From the NCBI RefSeq assembly GCF_040869035.1, contig NZ_CP162101.1, forward strand, positions 1,178,001-1,242,000: a stretch of DNA of 64,000 nucleotides, read 5' to 3'. Source of the stretch: Vibrio sp. NTOU-M3 (GTDB taxonomy: Bacteria > Pseudomonadota > Gammaproteobacteria > Enterobacterales > Vibrionaceae). The translations under genes and the position numbers were made by a program. Shown piece after piece: positions 43,351 through 54,019 of the stretch; the first letter of the stretch is position 1; each line of letters opens with the position of its first letter. The notes under the pieces are model-generated. The model saw nothing but the letters and a program-made list of their open reading frames with translations. It did no database searches and had not been told where the DNA came from.

Positions 43351-45492
43351 ATGAGCGATTCTATTGAGCGCGAACTGCAAAAGTTTGAGCTACCTACCCG
43401 TACGGAGTTTCCGTGGGTCACACGATTGATCACATTATTCGGGGTGATCCTGTCAGTTTTACATATTTGGTTTAATACCTTTTCTACGTTACCTGAGCTT
43501 TGGATCTCTGCTACTCACTTTGCGGGCTTCGCTGCTATCTGTGCATTGTGGTATCCGGCTCATCGTTCATTAAAGCGCAGTAAGCTTGCGTTAAAACTTG
43601 ATGTTGGTATTGCTGTCGCGGCTTTAGCCTGCCTGTTATACATCCCTTACGCCGAAGATGCCTTGTACGAGCGTGGGGTTAAATTCGTTACCAGTGATTG
43701 GGTTTTCGCTATTCTTGCCATTTTGATAGTTATTGAACTAATTCGGCGAACAATGGGTTGGTTTATCCCAGTGTTGATTGTGCTGTGTTTAAGCTATGTG
43801 GTTCTTTGGGGGAAATGGGCCTCTGGAATATTCCATTTCCCGGGGTTGAGTCTAGAAACCCTGTTGTATCGCAGCTTTTATTCATCTGAAGGAATGTTTG
43901 GTTCGATATCACGCATTAGCTGGAGTTTTGTCTTCATGTTTATCCTGTTTGGTGCGTTTTTAGTGCGATCTGGTGTTGGGGATTACATTATCAATGTCGC
44001 TAGAGCGGCAGCAGGAAAAATTATCGGCGGCCCAGGGTTTATTGCGGTTATTGGTTCTGGGTTGATGGGGTCAGTTTCTGGTTCAAGTGTGGCAAATACC
44101 GTTTCAACTGGGGTGATCAGTATTCCCTTGATGAAAAAAGCGGGGTTTCCATCGCGATTTGCTGCCGGTGTTGAAGCAGCAGCATCAACCGGAGGGCAAT
44201 TGATGCCTCCAGTCATGGGTGCGGGTGCGTTCATTATGGCTTCGTACACTCAAATTCCGTATGTTGATATTATCGCCGTCTCTTTTATGCCCGCTCTGAT
44301 TTATTTTCTGTCAGTTGCCTTTTTTGTTCGTATTGAAGCAAAGCGCAGTGGGGTTCAAAAAGTGACCGTGTCAGATCAGTCTTTATTGAAAGTGTTGCTA
44401 TCCGGTTGGCATAACCTTATTCCGCTTGTCGTTTTGGTGTGTTTATTGGTGCAAGGCTTTACGCCAACGTATGCCGCCGGGTTGTCGATTGTGTCTGTGG
44501 TTGTGGCTTCTTGGTTTTCTAAAGACCATAAAATGGGACCGAAAGCGATTGTTGAAGCCTTATCCCAAGGCGCAAAAAACATGGCAACAACTGCCGTTTT
44601 ACTCGTTGGAATCGGTTTGGTGATCAATGTGATCAGTACTACGGGTATTGGCAATACGTTCTCGCTGATGATTAATGAATGGGCGGGTGGCGATTTGTTG
44701 ATTATGTTGGTGTTAATTGCGTTGGCATCGTTGGTGCTTGGTATGGGCTTACCAGTAACAGCGGCCTACATCGTTTTAGGAACGCTTTCGGCGCCAGCAT
44801 TGTATAAATTGATCGCAGAAAATCAGCTTTTAGAAATGCTGGTGGCAGGGCAATTACCAGAGCAAGCTAAAGCGATTTTCATGCTTGCGGCGCCTGATAA
44901 ACTCGCTTTACTAAACGCGCCGATGCCGATAGAAGAAGCCAAAGCAATGATCGCCGTTGTTCCAGCAGATTTTATGGAAACATTACTAGAGCAAAGTTTA
45001 GGGATAGAAGCGGTAGGGCTGGCTTTGTTAGCTGCGCATTTAATCATCTTCTGGCTATCTCAGGACAGTAATGTGACTCCGCCAGTTTGTTTAACCGCTT
45101 TTGCGGCCGCTACTATTGCGAAAACACCACCAATGAGAACGGGCCTGATGGCATGGAAAGTAGCTAAAGGGCTGTATCTAGTGCCGTTATTAATTGCTTA
45201 TACTGGCTTAGTTAGTTGGGACATTGGTACCGTGTTAATCACTGGCCTGTTTGCAATTGTGGGTACTTATGCCTTTGTGGCAGCGATCGAAGGTTATCTT
45301 GAAGGTGAATTAAACCTTCTCTTGCGTGCCGCTTTAGTTGTGATAGGTGCGGTATTAGTGTGGCATGATGTATCGATTTGGTTGCGCGTGTTGGCAAGCA
45401 CATTATTTGTCATGATTTTTGTATACAGTGGCCGTCGGTACGAGCAGCAAATGCGACTAGCTACCGATTCGAAAGGAAGTGCAGTAGGTTAA
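43351..45492 (+). CDS. TRAP transporter fused DctQM permease
   Basis: 713-residue inner-membrane sodium-driven permease, fusing the small (Q) and large (M) TRAP subunits. The ATG at 43351 has GGAG seven bases upstream; an ATG at 43336 lacks one. About four N-terminal hydrophobic segments (Q part, residues about 20-150) are followed by the M part with GSVSGSSVANTVSTG and ASTGGQLMPPVMGAGAF, the signature of TAXI-associated permeases. A further hydrophobic C-terminal region follows. It works with the upstream receptor. Three bases separate its stop from lhgO. Confidence 0.92.
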   Translation: MSDSIERELQKFELPTRTEFPWVTRLITLFGVILSVLHIWFNTFSTLPELWISATHFAGFAAICALWYPAHRSLKRSKLALKLDVGIAVAALACLLYIPYAEDALYERGVKFVTSDWVFAILAILIVIELIRRTMGWFIPVLIVLCLSYVVLWGKWASGIFHFPGLSLETLLYRSFYSSEGMFGSISRISWSFVFMFILFGAFLVRSGVGDYIINVARAAAGKIIGGPGFIAVIGSGLMGSVSGSSVANTVSTGVISIPLMKKAGFPSRFAAGVEAAASTGGQLMPPVMGAGAFIMASYTQIPYVDIIAVSFMPALIYFLSVAFFVRIEAKRSGVQKVTVSDQSLLKVLLSGWHNLIPLVVLVCLLVQGFTPTYAAGLSIVSVVVASWFSKDHKMGPKAIVEALSQGAKNMATTAVLLVGIGLVINVISTTGIGNTFSLMINEWAGGDLLIMLVLIALASLVLGMGLPVTAAYIVLGTLSAPALYKLIAENQLLEMLVAGQLPEQAKAIFMLAAPDKLALLNAPMPIEEAKAMIAVVPADFMETLLEQSLGIEAVGLALLAAHLIIFWLSQDSNVTPPVCLTAFAAATIAKTPPMRTGLMAWKVAKGLYLVPLLIAYTGLVSWDIGTVLITGLFAIVGTYAFVAAIEGYLEGELNLLLRAALVVIGAVLVWHDVSIWLRVLASTLFVMIFVYSGRRYEQQMRLATDSKGSAVG

Positions 45493-45495
45493 AGA

Positions 45496-46719
45496 ATGAA
45501 AGCAGTATACGACTATATCATCGTTGGTGGTGGCATTGTTGGTGTTTCAACCGCGTGGCAACTTAAACAGCAGTTTCCAGACAAATCCATTTTATTGATT
45601 GAAAAGGAATCCGGGTTTGCTCAGCATCAAACCGGTCACAATAGCGGTGTTATTCATGCGGGGGTTTATTATGCTCCGGGCAGTTTAAAAGCGGAATTTT
45701 GCAAACGAGGGGTGGATGCGACATTAACGTTTTGTGCTAAGCACCAAATACCGGTAGAAAACTGCGGTAAATTGCTTGTCGCCACGAATGCTGTGGAAGT
45801 TGAGCGAATGGAAGCGCTGTATCAACGATGCCAAGAAAATGAAATTGAGGTCGAGTTACTTGACCAAGCTCAGCTGAAATTGGCAGAGCCCAATGTGACA
45901 GGTTTGGGAGCAATCTACGTTAAAGCGACCAGTATTGTTGATTACCGTTTAGTGACGGAAAAAATGGCTCAGGAATTCTCTCAGTCAGGAGGCAGTGTAA
46001 GCTTGCGAACGGAAGTGGTGGCAGTGAATGAGCTTGAAGATGAAGTTCAGCTTACTTGTGTTTCTGATGGACAAAGCATGCAGCTAAATGCCCGTTTTTT
46101 GGTTACGTGTTCAGGCTTAATGGCTGATCGAATGACGAAGATGTTAGGCCTGAAAACCGATTTCCAGATCATTCCTTATCGTGGGGAATATTATCGACTC
46201 GATGCTCGCCACAACAAAGTGGTGAATCACCTTATTTACCCAATTCCTGATCCCGATTTACCATTCTTAGGTGTTCACTTAACCCGCATGATTGATGGTT
46301 CTGTGACTGTTGGCCCGAATGCAGTACAAGGGTGGAAGCGCGAAGGCTATGGGCGTATCAACATTAGCCTCAAAGATTGCTGGCAAATGGTGAATTTTCC
46401 GGGCTTTTGGAAAGTTACAGGGAAGCACTTTAAAACTGGATTAATGGAGATGAAAAACTCTTGGTGGAAAGCGGGGTATCTAAAACTGGTCAATAAATAT
46501 TGTCCGTCAATAACCGTAAGCGATCTAAAGCCATACCCTGCTGGAATTAGGGCTCAAGCTGTATTGCAAGATGGTACTTTGGTTCATGATTTTTTATTTG
46601 CGGAAAGTCCTCGCAGCTTGCATGTGTGCAATGCGCCATCACCTGCGGCGACATCTGCGATTCCAATCGGTGAGTACATTTGTAATAAGATTGCGGTTCG
46701 GCAGAATAACCTCAATTGA
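45496..46719 (+). CDS. lhgO: L-2-hydroxyglutarate oxidase/dehydrogenase
   Basis: 407-residue FAD enzyme oxidising L-2-hydroxyglutarate to 2-oxoglutarate and passing electrons to the quinone pool. The FAD motif is IIVGGGIVGVSTAWQL at residues 8-23. HQTGHNSGVIHAGVYY, IPYRGEYYRL, NHLIYPIPDP, GVHLTRMIDGSVTVGPNA and NAPSPAATSAIPIG match E. coli LhgO closely. It starts three bases after the permease gene and ends at a terminator. In E. coli lhgO sits in the csiD operon for glutarate use; no csiD or gabT lies here. Instead it is tied to a transporter, which suggests direct uptake of the substrate. Confidence 0.93.
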   Translation: MKAVYDYIIVGGGIVGVSTAWQLKQQFPDKSILLIEKESGFAQHQTGHNSGVIHAGVYYAPGSLKAEFCKRGVDATLTFCAKHQIPVENCGKLLVATNAVEVERMEALYQRCQENEIEVELLDQAQLKLAEPNVTGLGAIYVKATSIVDYRLVTEKMAQEFSQSGGSVSLRTEVVAVNELEDEVQLTCVSDGQSMQLNARFLVTCSGLMADRMTKMLGLKTDFQIIPYRGEYYRLDARHNKVVNHLIYPIPDPDLPFLGVHLTRMIDGSVTVGPNAVQGWKREGYGRINISLKDCWQMVNFPGFWKVTGKHFKTGLMEMKNSWWKAGYLKLVNKYCPSITVSDLKPYPAGIRAQAVLQDGTLVHDFLFAESPRSLHVCNAPSPAATSAIPIGEYICNKIAVRQNNLN

Positions 46720-46734
46720 GTTTGAAAGGCCACG

Positions 46735-46761
46735 AAAAAGCCCCGTGTTTTGGGGCTTTAA
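46735..46761. terminator. Bidirectional terminator
   Basis: 8-bp stem AAAGCCCC / GGGGCTTT with a seven-base loop, A run before and T/A after, between convergent lhgO and chemoreceptor genes. Confidence 0.85.
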
Positions 46762-46768
46762 TTGTTAA

Positions 46769-48325
46769 CTAAATACGTCTGAACTGTCCCACTAACTTAC
46801 CTTGCGATTCTAAATTTTCTACCAGCCCTTGGCATTCATCTCTCGTATCGCTTGCAAGAATATTGGTAGCTGCACAGACTTCACTAATGGATTGCACGCT
46901 CGAATTCATGTCTTCGGTTACTCTCGCCATCTCTTCAACGGCAGTGGCTATTTGTCCGTTTCTGTCAGCAATATCGGAAACTTGAGTTAACATGACATCC
47001 AATCGCTCTCCGGATACCGTTGCGCTATCCACACATACATTGGAAAGCTGAGTGCCGTCTTCCATTGCACTCACTGCTTTTTGGGTACTGGTTTGGATCA
47101 ACGTGATGATATTTTGAATTTCTTCGGTTGATTCATGGCTGCGTTGTGCCAGTTTTCTTACTTCGTCGGCAACAACAGCAAAACCACGACCTTGTTCTCC
47201 TGCCCGTGCCGCCTCAATTGCCGCATTCAATGCAAGTAAATTGGTTTGTTCAGCGACGCCTTGAATGACTTCGAGCACTTCCCCAATAGTGCGGCTATGC
47301 TCAGCAAGTTGCTGAACCACATCAGATGCATCGTTCAATTGCTGGGAAAGCATGTTAATTGAGTTAATGGTTTCCTCTACGGCATTTTTACCTTCTTCTG
47401 CCGCTTGATTTGCCTGATCAGTCGCTCCTGAAGCAATTTGAGCGTTTTGGGCAATTTCATTGGCTGTGGAGTGCATTTCGTTGATCGCCGCGGCAACTTG
47501 TTCTGTTTCAGCGGTTTGTCCTTGTAAATTAACCGCGGTCGTATTGCAGTTATCAGTGGACGATTGCGCTGCTTGAGAAACTTGTTCATTGGAGTCTTGA
47601 ATCCGTCCAACAACCGCGTTGATTTCTGATTGGCGCATTTTCAATGCGAGTTGGATTTCCGAAATATCATCAACATGCTTGGTGTAAACAAGTTCCATTA
47701 ATGGATTGTCGAATACTTTACGAGCTTCTCCTGACAGTGTTTCTAGGCGGCGAGTTAGGTGGAAAACGCTCATGACGCTAAGTGCCAAAAACACCCACAC
47801 GCCCAAACCAGATAAAAAGCCATCGACAATTGAACTGATGATGGCGGCAGGGATCATCATTGCTGCGCAGCGTTGCCATAAACGTGTTCGTGGTAGTTTG
47901 AGTTGAGTCGGGGTTTTCCCTTCACGAATCCGCTTATATAACTTTTCTGCATTTTCAACATTTTCTCGCGTTGGACATAGCCTTACCGATTGGTATTCAA
48001 CGGTTTTTCCGTCACTTTTAATCGGAGACGCAAATGCATCAACCCAATAATGGTCACCATTTTTACAGCGGTTTTTCACCATCCCCATCCAAGATTTACC
48101 CGCTTTAATGTGTTCCCACATGTCCTTGAAGGCTTCAGGCGGCATATCTGGATGACGCACAATGTTATGAGGTTGCCCCATGAGTTCTTCAAGTGTGTAT
48201 CCCGCTACTTCACAAAACTCTTTACTTGCATAAGTGATATGACTGCTCGGTGATGTGATAGAGAGCAGGTTATAGCTTGGTGGGTAAGTTACCTCTTTTT
48301 GCGTAACCGGTTGATTTACACGCAT
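46769..48325 (-). CDS. Aer-like PAS-containing methyl-accepting chemotaxis protein
   Basis: 518-residue chemoreceptor. A cytoplasmic N-terminal PAS domain (about 20-115; [24 protein letters not shown]) is of the FAD-binding Aer type. A hydrophobic stretch (about 153-185) anchors it. The signalling hairpin is [20 protein letters not shown] and following. Such receptors sense redox state or oxygen through FAD and steer energy taxis. It runs opposite to the stressosome operon, which also begins with an oxygen-type sensor. Confidence 0.9.
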   Translation of the reverse strand: MRVNQPVTQKEVTYPPSYNLLSITSPSSHITYASKEFCEVAGYTLEELMGQPHNIVRHPDMPPEAFKDMWEHIKAGKSWMGMVKNRCKNGDHYWVDAFASPIKSDGKTVEYQSVRLCPTRENVENAEKLYKRIREGKTPTQLKLPRTRLWQRCAAMMIPAAIISSIVDGFLSGLGVWVFLALSVMSVFHLTRRLETLSGEARKVFDNPLMELVYTKHVDDISEIQLALKMRQSEINAVVGRIQDSNEQVSQAAQSSTDNCNTTAVNLQGQTAETEQVAAAINEMHSTANEIAQNAQIASGATDQANQAAEEGKNAVEETINSINMLSQQLNDASDVVQQLAEHSRTIGEVLEVIQGVAEQTNLLALNAAIEAARAGEQGRGFAVVADEVRKLAQRSHESTEEIQNIITLIQTSTQKAVSAMEDGTQLSNVCVDSATVSGERLDVMLTQVSDIADRNGQIATAVEEMARVTEDMNSSVQSISEVCAATNILASDTRDECQGLVENLESQGKLVGQFRRI

Positions 48326-48563
48326 AGTTGCCTCTTAACTGTATTTATTTTTTGAGAGTCACCGCTTGCCAAATGAAGATGAGCCTTTATTTATTAATTG
48401 TTATTAGGTCGCATCTATATTTATAGACGCAGTTGATAACGAACTCAACTACAAGTACTTGTTAGTGCTTTTAAATATTCATGAACTACCATTAGTACAA
48501 AAGTTTAATTTGACGTTAGTTTTGTTTTAGAACTGACCATCGATAATTAAAGGGAGTGTTTAT

Positions 48564-49478
48564 ATGACCAAACAAGTGAACTTTGGGAGCACGATGAATG
48601 CTGATGACATGCTGAAACTGCACGACTTAACGGAAGCGGATTTAGCGTTGATTCGGAAGTTTGATCAAATTATCGTGCCAAAACTCGATGAGTACGTAAA
48701 ACACTTTTACGATTGGCTAGAGCAAACACCTGAATATACGCAATTTTTTAATGACACCCATAAACTCAAAAGAGTACAAGACTCGCAGGTGAAATATTGG
48801 CGTACCTTTTTTGAAGCAAAGGTGGATACGCAATATTTAAGAGAGAGGGTAGATGTTGGGGAGGTTCACGCTCGAGTTGGTTTGTTGCTCCCCAGCTATT
48901 TTGCTGGCATGAATATGTCGATGGTGATTTTTACTAAACGTTTGTATGACGGAAGCTTATATAGCGACGAATACAGTTCGCTCGTGACAGCATTTACTAA
49001 GTTACTCCATATGGACACGACCATCGTTGTTGATACTTACTCTCGACTGATTAATAAACGGATTGCCGAGCAGAGTGAAGCACTACTTGCTATGTCTACG
49101 CCGGTTACTATGATTTGGCAAGACATCCTTATGCTGCCCATTGTAGGCATCATCGACTCAAAACGTGCGCAAGACATTATGAGTGCGGTCCTCACTAAAA
49201 TTTCTGAACATCGAGCTAAGATTTTCATCATGGATATTTCCGGTGTTGCGGTTGTTGATACTGCCGTAGCCAATCACTTCATTAAGATCACTAAAGCGAC
49301 CCAATTGATGGGCTGTGATTGCCTTGTGTCTGGCGTCTCCCCCTCTATTGCTCAAACTATGGTCCAGCTGGGGATTAATGTGGGTGAAGTGAAGACCAAT
49401 GCGACACTGCGTGATGCGTTAGAAACGGCTTTCCAAGTTGTTGGCCTGAATGTTCAGGCATTAAAACAGCTATCGTAG
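48564..49478 (+). CDS. rsbR: Stressosome protein RsbR with globin-type sensor
   Basis: 304-residue scaffold and sensor of the stressosome. The N-terminal half (about 10-165) is a globin-coupled-sensor fold, with likely proximal heme His102 (GEVHARVGLL). The C-terminal STAS domain (about 185-295) has LSG-type DISGVAVVDTAVANHF. Thr233 and Thr265 sit where RsbR is phosphorylated by RsbT. GGGAG precedes the ATG. It is the first gene of rsbR-S-T-X followed by a two-component system, the arrangement known from Vibrio vulnificus. Heme binding and oxygen sensing are expected from the family. Confidence 0.9.
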   Translation: MTKQVNFGSTMNADDMLKLHDLTEADLALIRKFDQIIVPKLDEYVKHFYDWLEQTPEYTQFFNDTHKLKRVQDSQVKYWRTFFEAKVDTQYLRERVDVGEVHARVGLLLPSYFAGMNMSMVIFTKRLYDGSLYSDEYSSLVTAFTKLLHMDTTIVVDTYSRLINKRIAEQSEALLAMSTPVTMIWQDILMLPIVGIIDSKRAQDIMSAVLTKISEHRAKIFIMDISGVAVVDTAVANHFIKITKATQLMGCDCLVSGVSPSIAQTMVQLGINVGEVKTNATLRDALETAFQVVGLNVQALKQLS

Positions 49479-49487
49479 AGTTTGGTT

Positions 49488-49850
49488 ATGTCTCAATCCA
49501 TTGCAATCAATCAACTTAATCACGCTTTAGTTGCCTCCATTCAGATCGATTTAACCGAATCTGCGTTGCGTGAGTTTAATCATGAGTTACTGACTAAATT
49601 GCAATCGACTCGTGCTAAAGGCGTGTTGATTGATTTGTCTGATGTGCGGACTTTTGAGCCACAGGATTTTTTACGTTTGCTTGATGTAGCAAAAACAGTG
49701 TGTGTCATGGGTAGGCGTTGTCTTTTTGTCGGCTTACGACCGGGTGTGGTAATTGGGCTAGTTAATTTAGGACTGGATTTGCCAGAGCTTCGTTGTGTCG
49801 CGAACTTAGATGATGGATTAAGCCAAATTAAGGATGACAGCTTATGGTAG
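49488..49850 (+). CDS. rsbS: Stressosome protein RsbS (STAS)
   Basis: 120-residue single-domain STAS protein that builds the stressosome core with RsbR and holds the kinase RsbT. ATG 49488 is preferred over a TTG two codons upstream. It has LIDLSDVRTF and LFVGLRPGVVIGLVNLGLDLP. In B. subtilis the phospho-acceptor is Ser59 in a DSF motif; here an ungapped comparison puts Pro58 at that position (RTFEPQDF), which is unusual. It overlaps rsbT by seven bases. Confidence 0.88.
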   Translation: MSQSIAINQLNHALVASIQIDLTESALREFNHELLTKLQSTRAKGVLIDLSDVRTFEPQDFLRLLDVAKTVCVMGRRCLFVGLRPGVVIGLVNLGLDLPELRCVANLDDGLSQIKDDSLW

Positions 49851-50269
49851 CAGAACAGACCATCAATATTGAGTCCAAAGAAAATCATTGTGTCGAAAGT
49901 GAATCTCAGGCGATGTCGACTGTGATGGCTTCTTACATTTTGGGTCGCAATCATGGGTTTAGTGAAAATATGATCAGTGAGATCGCTACGGTTGTTTCAG
50001 AACTTGCGATGAATATTGTGAAGTACACTCCCGGAGGAATGATTGAGCTCGCTGTCGTGAAATGTGAAGAGGTATCAGGAATACAGGTTGTGGCGGCAGA
50101 TAGAGGACCTGGGATAAAAGATATAGATGAAGCGATGCAGGAGCATTTTACCACTGGAAACTCATTAGGTATGGGGCTTCCAGGTGTGAAACGCATGGCG
50201 GATCAGTTTGAAATCGAGAGCGAACTTGGCGTTGGAACAGTTGTGACGGTCACAAAGTGGAGGCTCTGA
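49844..50269 (+). CDS. rsbT: Stressosome serine/threonine kinase RsbT
   Basis: 141-residue GHKL-fold protein kinase that phosphorylates RsbS and RsbR and is released to activate a downstream partner. The N box SELAMNIVKYTPGG (Glu and Asn present), G1 box ADRGPGIKD and G2 region GLPGVKRMADQF are visible. It overlaps rsbS (ATG 49844) and its stop overlaps the rsbX start. No sigma-B/anti-sigma genes are present, so its output target must differ from that in Bacillus; the downstream hybrid kinase is the obvious candidate. Confidence 0.92.
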   Translation: MVAEQTINIESKENHCVESESQAMSTVMASYILGRNHGFSENMISEIATVVSELAMNIVKYTPGGMIELAVVKCEEVSGIQVVAADRGPGIKDIDEAMQEHFTTGNSLGMGLPGVKRMADQFEIESELGVGTVVTVTKWRL

Positions 50270-50853
50270 TGGGGTTTGAATACTGTGTAAGAGTCGTACC
50301 TTACTTTGGAGAGTTGGAAGCTGGCGATGGTGTTGTGGTGTGGGAGGTGCCACAAGGGTTACTGGTTGTCGTCATCGATGTATTGGGGCATGGGCAAAAT
50401 GCAGCGCAGCTTGCGCGTCAAATGGAATACTATATTCAAGACAAAGCCAGCATGGATATTGAATGGCTAATGAGTCAGCTGCACAAATACTTTATTGGTA
50501 GCATTGGTGCAGCTGCAACGATGGTATTCTTTAATCGCGAGACCATGACGTTTAAAGGGGTTGGTATTGGAAATACATTATTGCGGAGGTGCGCGGAACC
50601 CATGAAATCTTTCCATGCTCAACCGGGCGTTGTCGGTGAGTTATTACCCACCTTAAGACCTTTTTCTTCTCCTTTTAGCTCTTCTGAATCTTATTTGTTT
50701 ACCACCGATGGCATTAAAGAAAATCTAGACTTTGACCAACTCCGGGGAGCATGCCATGGCTCACTTAGTCACCTAGCAGCGTTTCTTATTGATAACTTTA
50801 GCAAGCGACATGATGATGCAACGGTAATCGCTGTGAGGTATCACGATGGTTGA
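50269..50853 (+). CDS. rsbX: Stressosome phosphatase RsbX (PP2C)
   Basis: 194-residue PP2C-type phosphatase expected to dephosphorylate RsbS/RsbR and reset the complex. ATG 50269 overlaps the rsbT stop (TGATG), with GGAGG five bases upstream; the longer frame from 50257 is unlikely. [17 protein letters not shown] contains the metal-binding DxxGHG motif. [14 protein letters not shown] and [11 protein letters not shown] complete the family pattern. It overlaps the next gene by eight bases. Confidence 0.9.
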   Translation: MGFEYCVRVVPYFGELEAGDGVVVWEVPQGLLVVVIDVLGHGQNAAQLARQMEYYIQDKASMDIEWLMSQLHKYFIGSIGAAATMVFFNRETMTFKGVGIGNTLLRRCAEPMKSFHAQPGVVGELLPTLRPFSSPFSSSESYLFTTDGIKENLDFDQLRGACHGSLSHLAAFLIDNFSKRHDDATVIAVRYHDG

Positions 50854-53800
50854 AAATGTACATTTCTCGATGAAAAATGATGAGTTGAGTAAGCTCGCAT
50901 TACGGCGAAAACTGACTCAATTACTTCAAGTTTATGGTTATTCTGCTGAAGAGCAGGACACTTTTGTTCTTTTGTCTGGGGTCTTACTCGCACACCTATT
51001 TGAGCACGTAGATGAACTCAACATGGGTATTCAATTGACTACACATGCTGCGATCATTTCTGAATATTCGGCAGGAACGTCGGCGCTATCTTTTGATATT
51101 CCATATATGGATTTACATTGTAAAGGTGAAGTAATTCAATGGTATATCCCCGCCAAACAAGCACTGAAAGAATCGGATGTTTTACTTATTAGAGAGCGGT
51201 TTGCAGAGAAAAGCCGAGATGAGCTGGTGCTTGAGTTGAAGTCTAAGAATGATCAATTGGCCGCTCATCAGGCGGGTTTAGAGCGTGAAATTGAGTTACG
51301 AACTCAAGATCTACGAGCAAGTGAAGAATTATCCAGAACCATTATTGATGGAGCACCTTCCAGTGTTGCAATCGTCGATAGTCAAGGCACTGTGCTACTT
51401 TGGAACAAAACAGCTCAAGAGATTTACGGGTACGAAAAAGAAGAAGCGGTGGGGCAGAATTTACTCGAACTATTGAGCATTGAAGTCCCTCCGATGTTAA
51501 AAAGCGTACTCGATGTGCCATTAAAAATCGAAGACCAAAAGCGGGTGAGTGGTGGTTTTTTTGAAGTGGAAACGTCAACACAAACGGGCAAAAAAGTGCC
51601 CATCGATCTTGGTATCTCGATATTTGAGCTGAATGGTCAATGTCAGGCGGCGATGTTTTTGCGTGACGTGACGGCGAGAAAAGTCGTAGAGAATGAACTC
51701 AATGAAGCCAGAGCAAAAGCGGAGGAAGCGGTTGAAGTCAAATCCATGTTTCTGGCGAACATGAGTCATGAGATCAGAACGCCGATGAATGCAATTATCG
51801 GTATGTCTCATTTGGCGCTTAAAACCGAATTAAGTCCAAAGCAACATGACTACATCTCAAAAATTCATAACTCAGCGACCTTACTGCTTGGCATTATTAA
51901 TGACATTTTAGACTTCAGCAAAATTGAAGCGGGTAAGTTGTCGATTGAGACCATCGAGTTCTACCTTGATGACGTCTTCCACAACGTGTCTATGGTGACT
52001 GGCCAGAAAGCCTTTGAGAAAGGTTTGGAGCTGCTGTTTGATATTCCGAGAGGGATGCCCAAAGTGTTATTTGGCGACCCGCTTCGGCTCGGGCAAATCA
52101 TCATTAATTTAGTTAACAATTCAGTGAAGTTTACAGAAAGTGGGGAAATCACAGTTAAGGTTCGCGTTGTACAGCATATAGAAAACAGAGTTGAATTAGA
52201 GTTTGAAATCGCAGACACCGGTATCGGCATGACGGAGCAACAAACCAATAACCTGTTTCAGGCCTTTACACAAGCCGATGGAAGTACGACTCGAAAGTAT
52301 GGCGGTACGGGGTTAGGGCTTTCGATATGTCGGCGTTTAGTTGAGTTAATGGGTGGCAATATTAGGGTAGAAAGCGATTATGGTAAAGGAAGCCAGTTTA
52401 TTTTCAATATCTGGCTAGGTATTGATCAACAAGCGGAGCAAAAGCCTCGCATTGTGCCGGAGACCCTCACGGAAGTTAAAGCTCTAGTTGTGGATGACAA
52501 TGAACATGCTTTGCTGATTATGGAAGATCTATTAAATGTATTACCTAGAGGACCAGCGTTAGCAAGCAGCGGCCAGCAAGCACTCGATATCTTACAACAA
52601 GCCAGTAATCAACAAGATCCATTTAATTTAGTGTTTATGGATTGGAACATGCCTGTGATGAACGGTATTGAGACTACTGAACAAATACGTTCTAAGTTAC
52701 CTGCCGAGCATCAGCCTAAAGTTGTGATAGTGACGGCTTACGACAAAGAAGACATTGCTGATGATAATGAATTGCTAGAGCTATCGGGGTATTTGGCTAA
52801 ACCTGTCGGAGAATCCCATCTTTTTGACATGTTGATGAACCTATTTTCACCCGAGAAGGGGAAAGCTTACCAACCAAGAAATAAATCTCACTCTGATCTT
52901 GATCACGTTGATTTTTCCAAGGTGAATGTGCTGCTGACTGAAGATAATGAGATTAATCAGCAAATAGCCATTGAGTTGATGGAAGGGAAAGGGTTATCTG
53001 TCACCGTTGCAAATAACGGGCAAGAAGCTTTAAACCAGTTGAAATCCAGTACTAAGCAACCACCTTTCGACATCATTTTTATGGACTTACAAATGCCAGT
53101 AATGGATGGTTATGAAGCAAGTAAACAAATTCGCTCTCAATCTGAATATGACGATATTTCGCTTATAGCAATGACGGCTCATGCCATGGTTGAAGAGAGA
53201 GAGCGCTGTTTGAAACTGGGAATGAACGATCACGTGTCAAAACCGATTGATCCAGAAGTATTGTTCCAAACCATTCGTAAGTGGTGTGAATCGAAACTAG
53301 AAGCAGTGACACTTGAAAGCTCTGTAAATCAAATAGCACCGGAAAAGGTAAGCGTTGATGATGTAAAACCAGTCGTGAATGCGCCTTTGGAACTCAAAGA
53401 CGTCACCTCTTTGGATTTTCGTAATGGGATGTTGCGTGTGGCGGGTAATGAGAATCTTTATAAGAAACTACTATCTCAGCTGATTGATAAAGAGTTTAAT
53501 TTTACTGACAAACTAGAAATCGCGTTGGAGAAAGAAGACTATGAATTTGCAGAGTTAACCGCGCATACTTTAAAAGGCTCGGCGGGTAATTTAGGCGCAG
53601 TTAGGTTAGCCGATATGGCCGCTAGGCTTGAATCTGAGTTCGCCCGCAAAGCGGCATTTGATGACGTAAAACCGTTATTAACAAAGGTTAATAAACATAT
53701 AGAACAGCTCTTTGGTGAGTTGTGTACTGTACTCCATCGTCCTTTACCATCGGTAGATAAAAAAGATGAGCTAGATACAGAAGCGATTTCGATTATCCAC

Positions 53801-54019
53801 CGCCTAAATATGCTACTCAATGACTTAGATGCCTATGCAATCGAGTTTCTTGACGAGCATTACCATCACCTCAATACTTTACTTAAATCAGAGGATTTTG
53901 AGCTGTGCTGCAAACACATCAACGACTGTGATTTTATTGCTGCGAGTGAATCGCTGCGAAAAGCAGCCAGTATCTATCCATTAGACTTGGATAGAGTAAA
54001 TGGAAGTGAGTATGAATGA
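50846..54019 (+). CDS. Hybrid histidine kinase of the stressosome operon
   Basis: 1057-residue soluble hybrid kinase. GAGG lies eight bases before ATG 50846. An N-terminal region (1-125) of no family I recognise is followed by a coiled coil and a PAS domain (about 165-285). Then come HisKA (His308 in [13 protein letters not shown]), HATPase ([19 protein letters not shown]), two receivers (about 545-660 and 690-810, Asp in [11 protein letters not shown] and [11 protein letters not shown]) and an HPt domain (His907, [12 protein letters not shown]). No membrane segment is seen, so input likely comes from RsbT or another cytoplasmic partner. The next gene, an HD-GYP regulator, overlaps it. Confidence 0.9.
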   Translation: MVENVHFSMKNDELSKLALRRKLTQLLQVYGYSAEEQDTFVLLSGVLLAHLFEHVDELNMGIQLTTHAAIISEYSAGTSALSFDIPYMDLHCKGEVIQWYIPAKQALKESDVLLIRERFAEKSRDELVLELKSKNDQLAAHQAGLEREIELRTQDLRASEELSRTIIDGAPSSVAIVDSQGTVLLWNKTAQEIYGYEKEEAVGQNLLELLSIEVPPMLKSVLDVPLKIEDQKRVSGGFFEVETSTQTGKKVPIDLGISIFELNGQCQAAMFLRDVTARKVVENELNEARAKAEEAVEVKSMFLANMSHEIRTPMNAIIGMSHLALKTELSPKQHDYISKIHNSATLLLGIINDILDFSKIEAGKLSIETIEFYLDDVFHNVSMVTGQKAFEKGLELLFDIPRGMPKVLFGDPLRLGQIIINLVNNSVKFTESGEITVKVRVVQHIENRVELEFEIADTGIGMTEQQTNNLFQAFTQADGSTTRKYGGTGLGLSICRRLVELMGGNIRVESDYGKGSQFIFNIWLGIDQQAEQKPRIVPETLTEVKALVVDDNEHALLIMEDLLNVLPRGPALASSGQQALDILQQASNQQDPFNLVFMDWNMPVMNGIETTEQIRSKLPAEHQPKVVIVTAYDKEDIADDNELLELSGYLAKPVGESHLFDMLMNLFSPEKGKAYQPRNKSHSDLDHVDFSKVNVLLTEDNEINQQIAIELMEGKGLSVTVANNGQEALNQLKSSTKQPPFDIIFMDLQMPVMDGYEASKQIRSQSEYDDISLIAMTAHAMVEERERCLKLGMNDHVSKPIDPEVLFQTIRKWCESKLEAVTLESSVNQIAPEKVSVDDVKPVVNAPLELKDVTSLDFRNGMLRVAGNENLYKKLLSQLIDKEFNFTDKLEIALEKEDYEFAELTAHTLKGSAGNLGAVRLADMAARLESEFARKAAFDDVKPLLTKVNKHIEQLFGELCTVLHRPLPSVDKKDELDTEAISIIHRLNMLLNDLDAYAIEFLDEHYHHLNTLLKSEDFELCCKHINDCDFIAASESLRKAASIYPLDLDRVNGSEYE

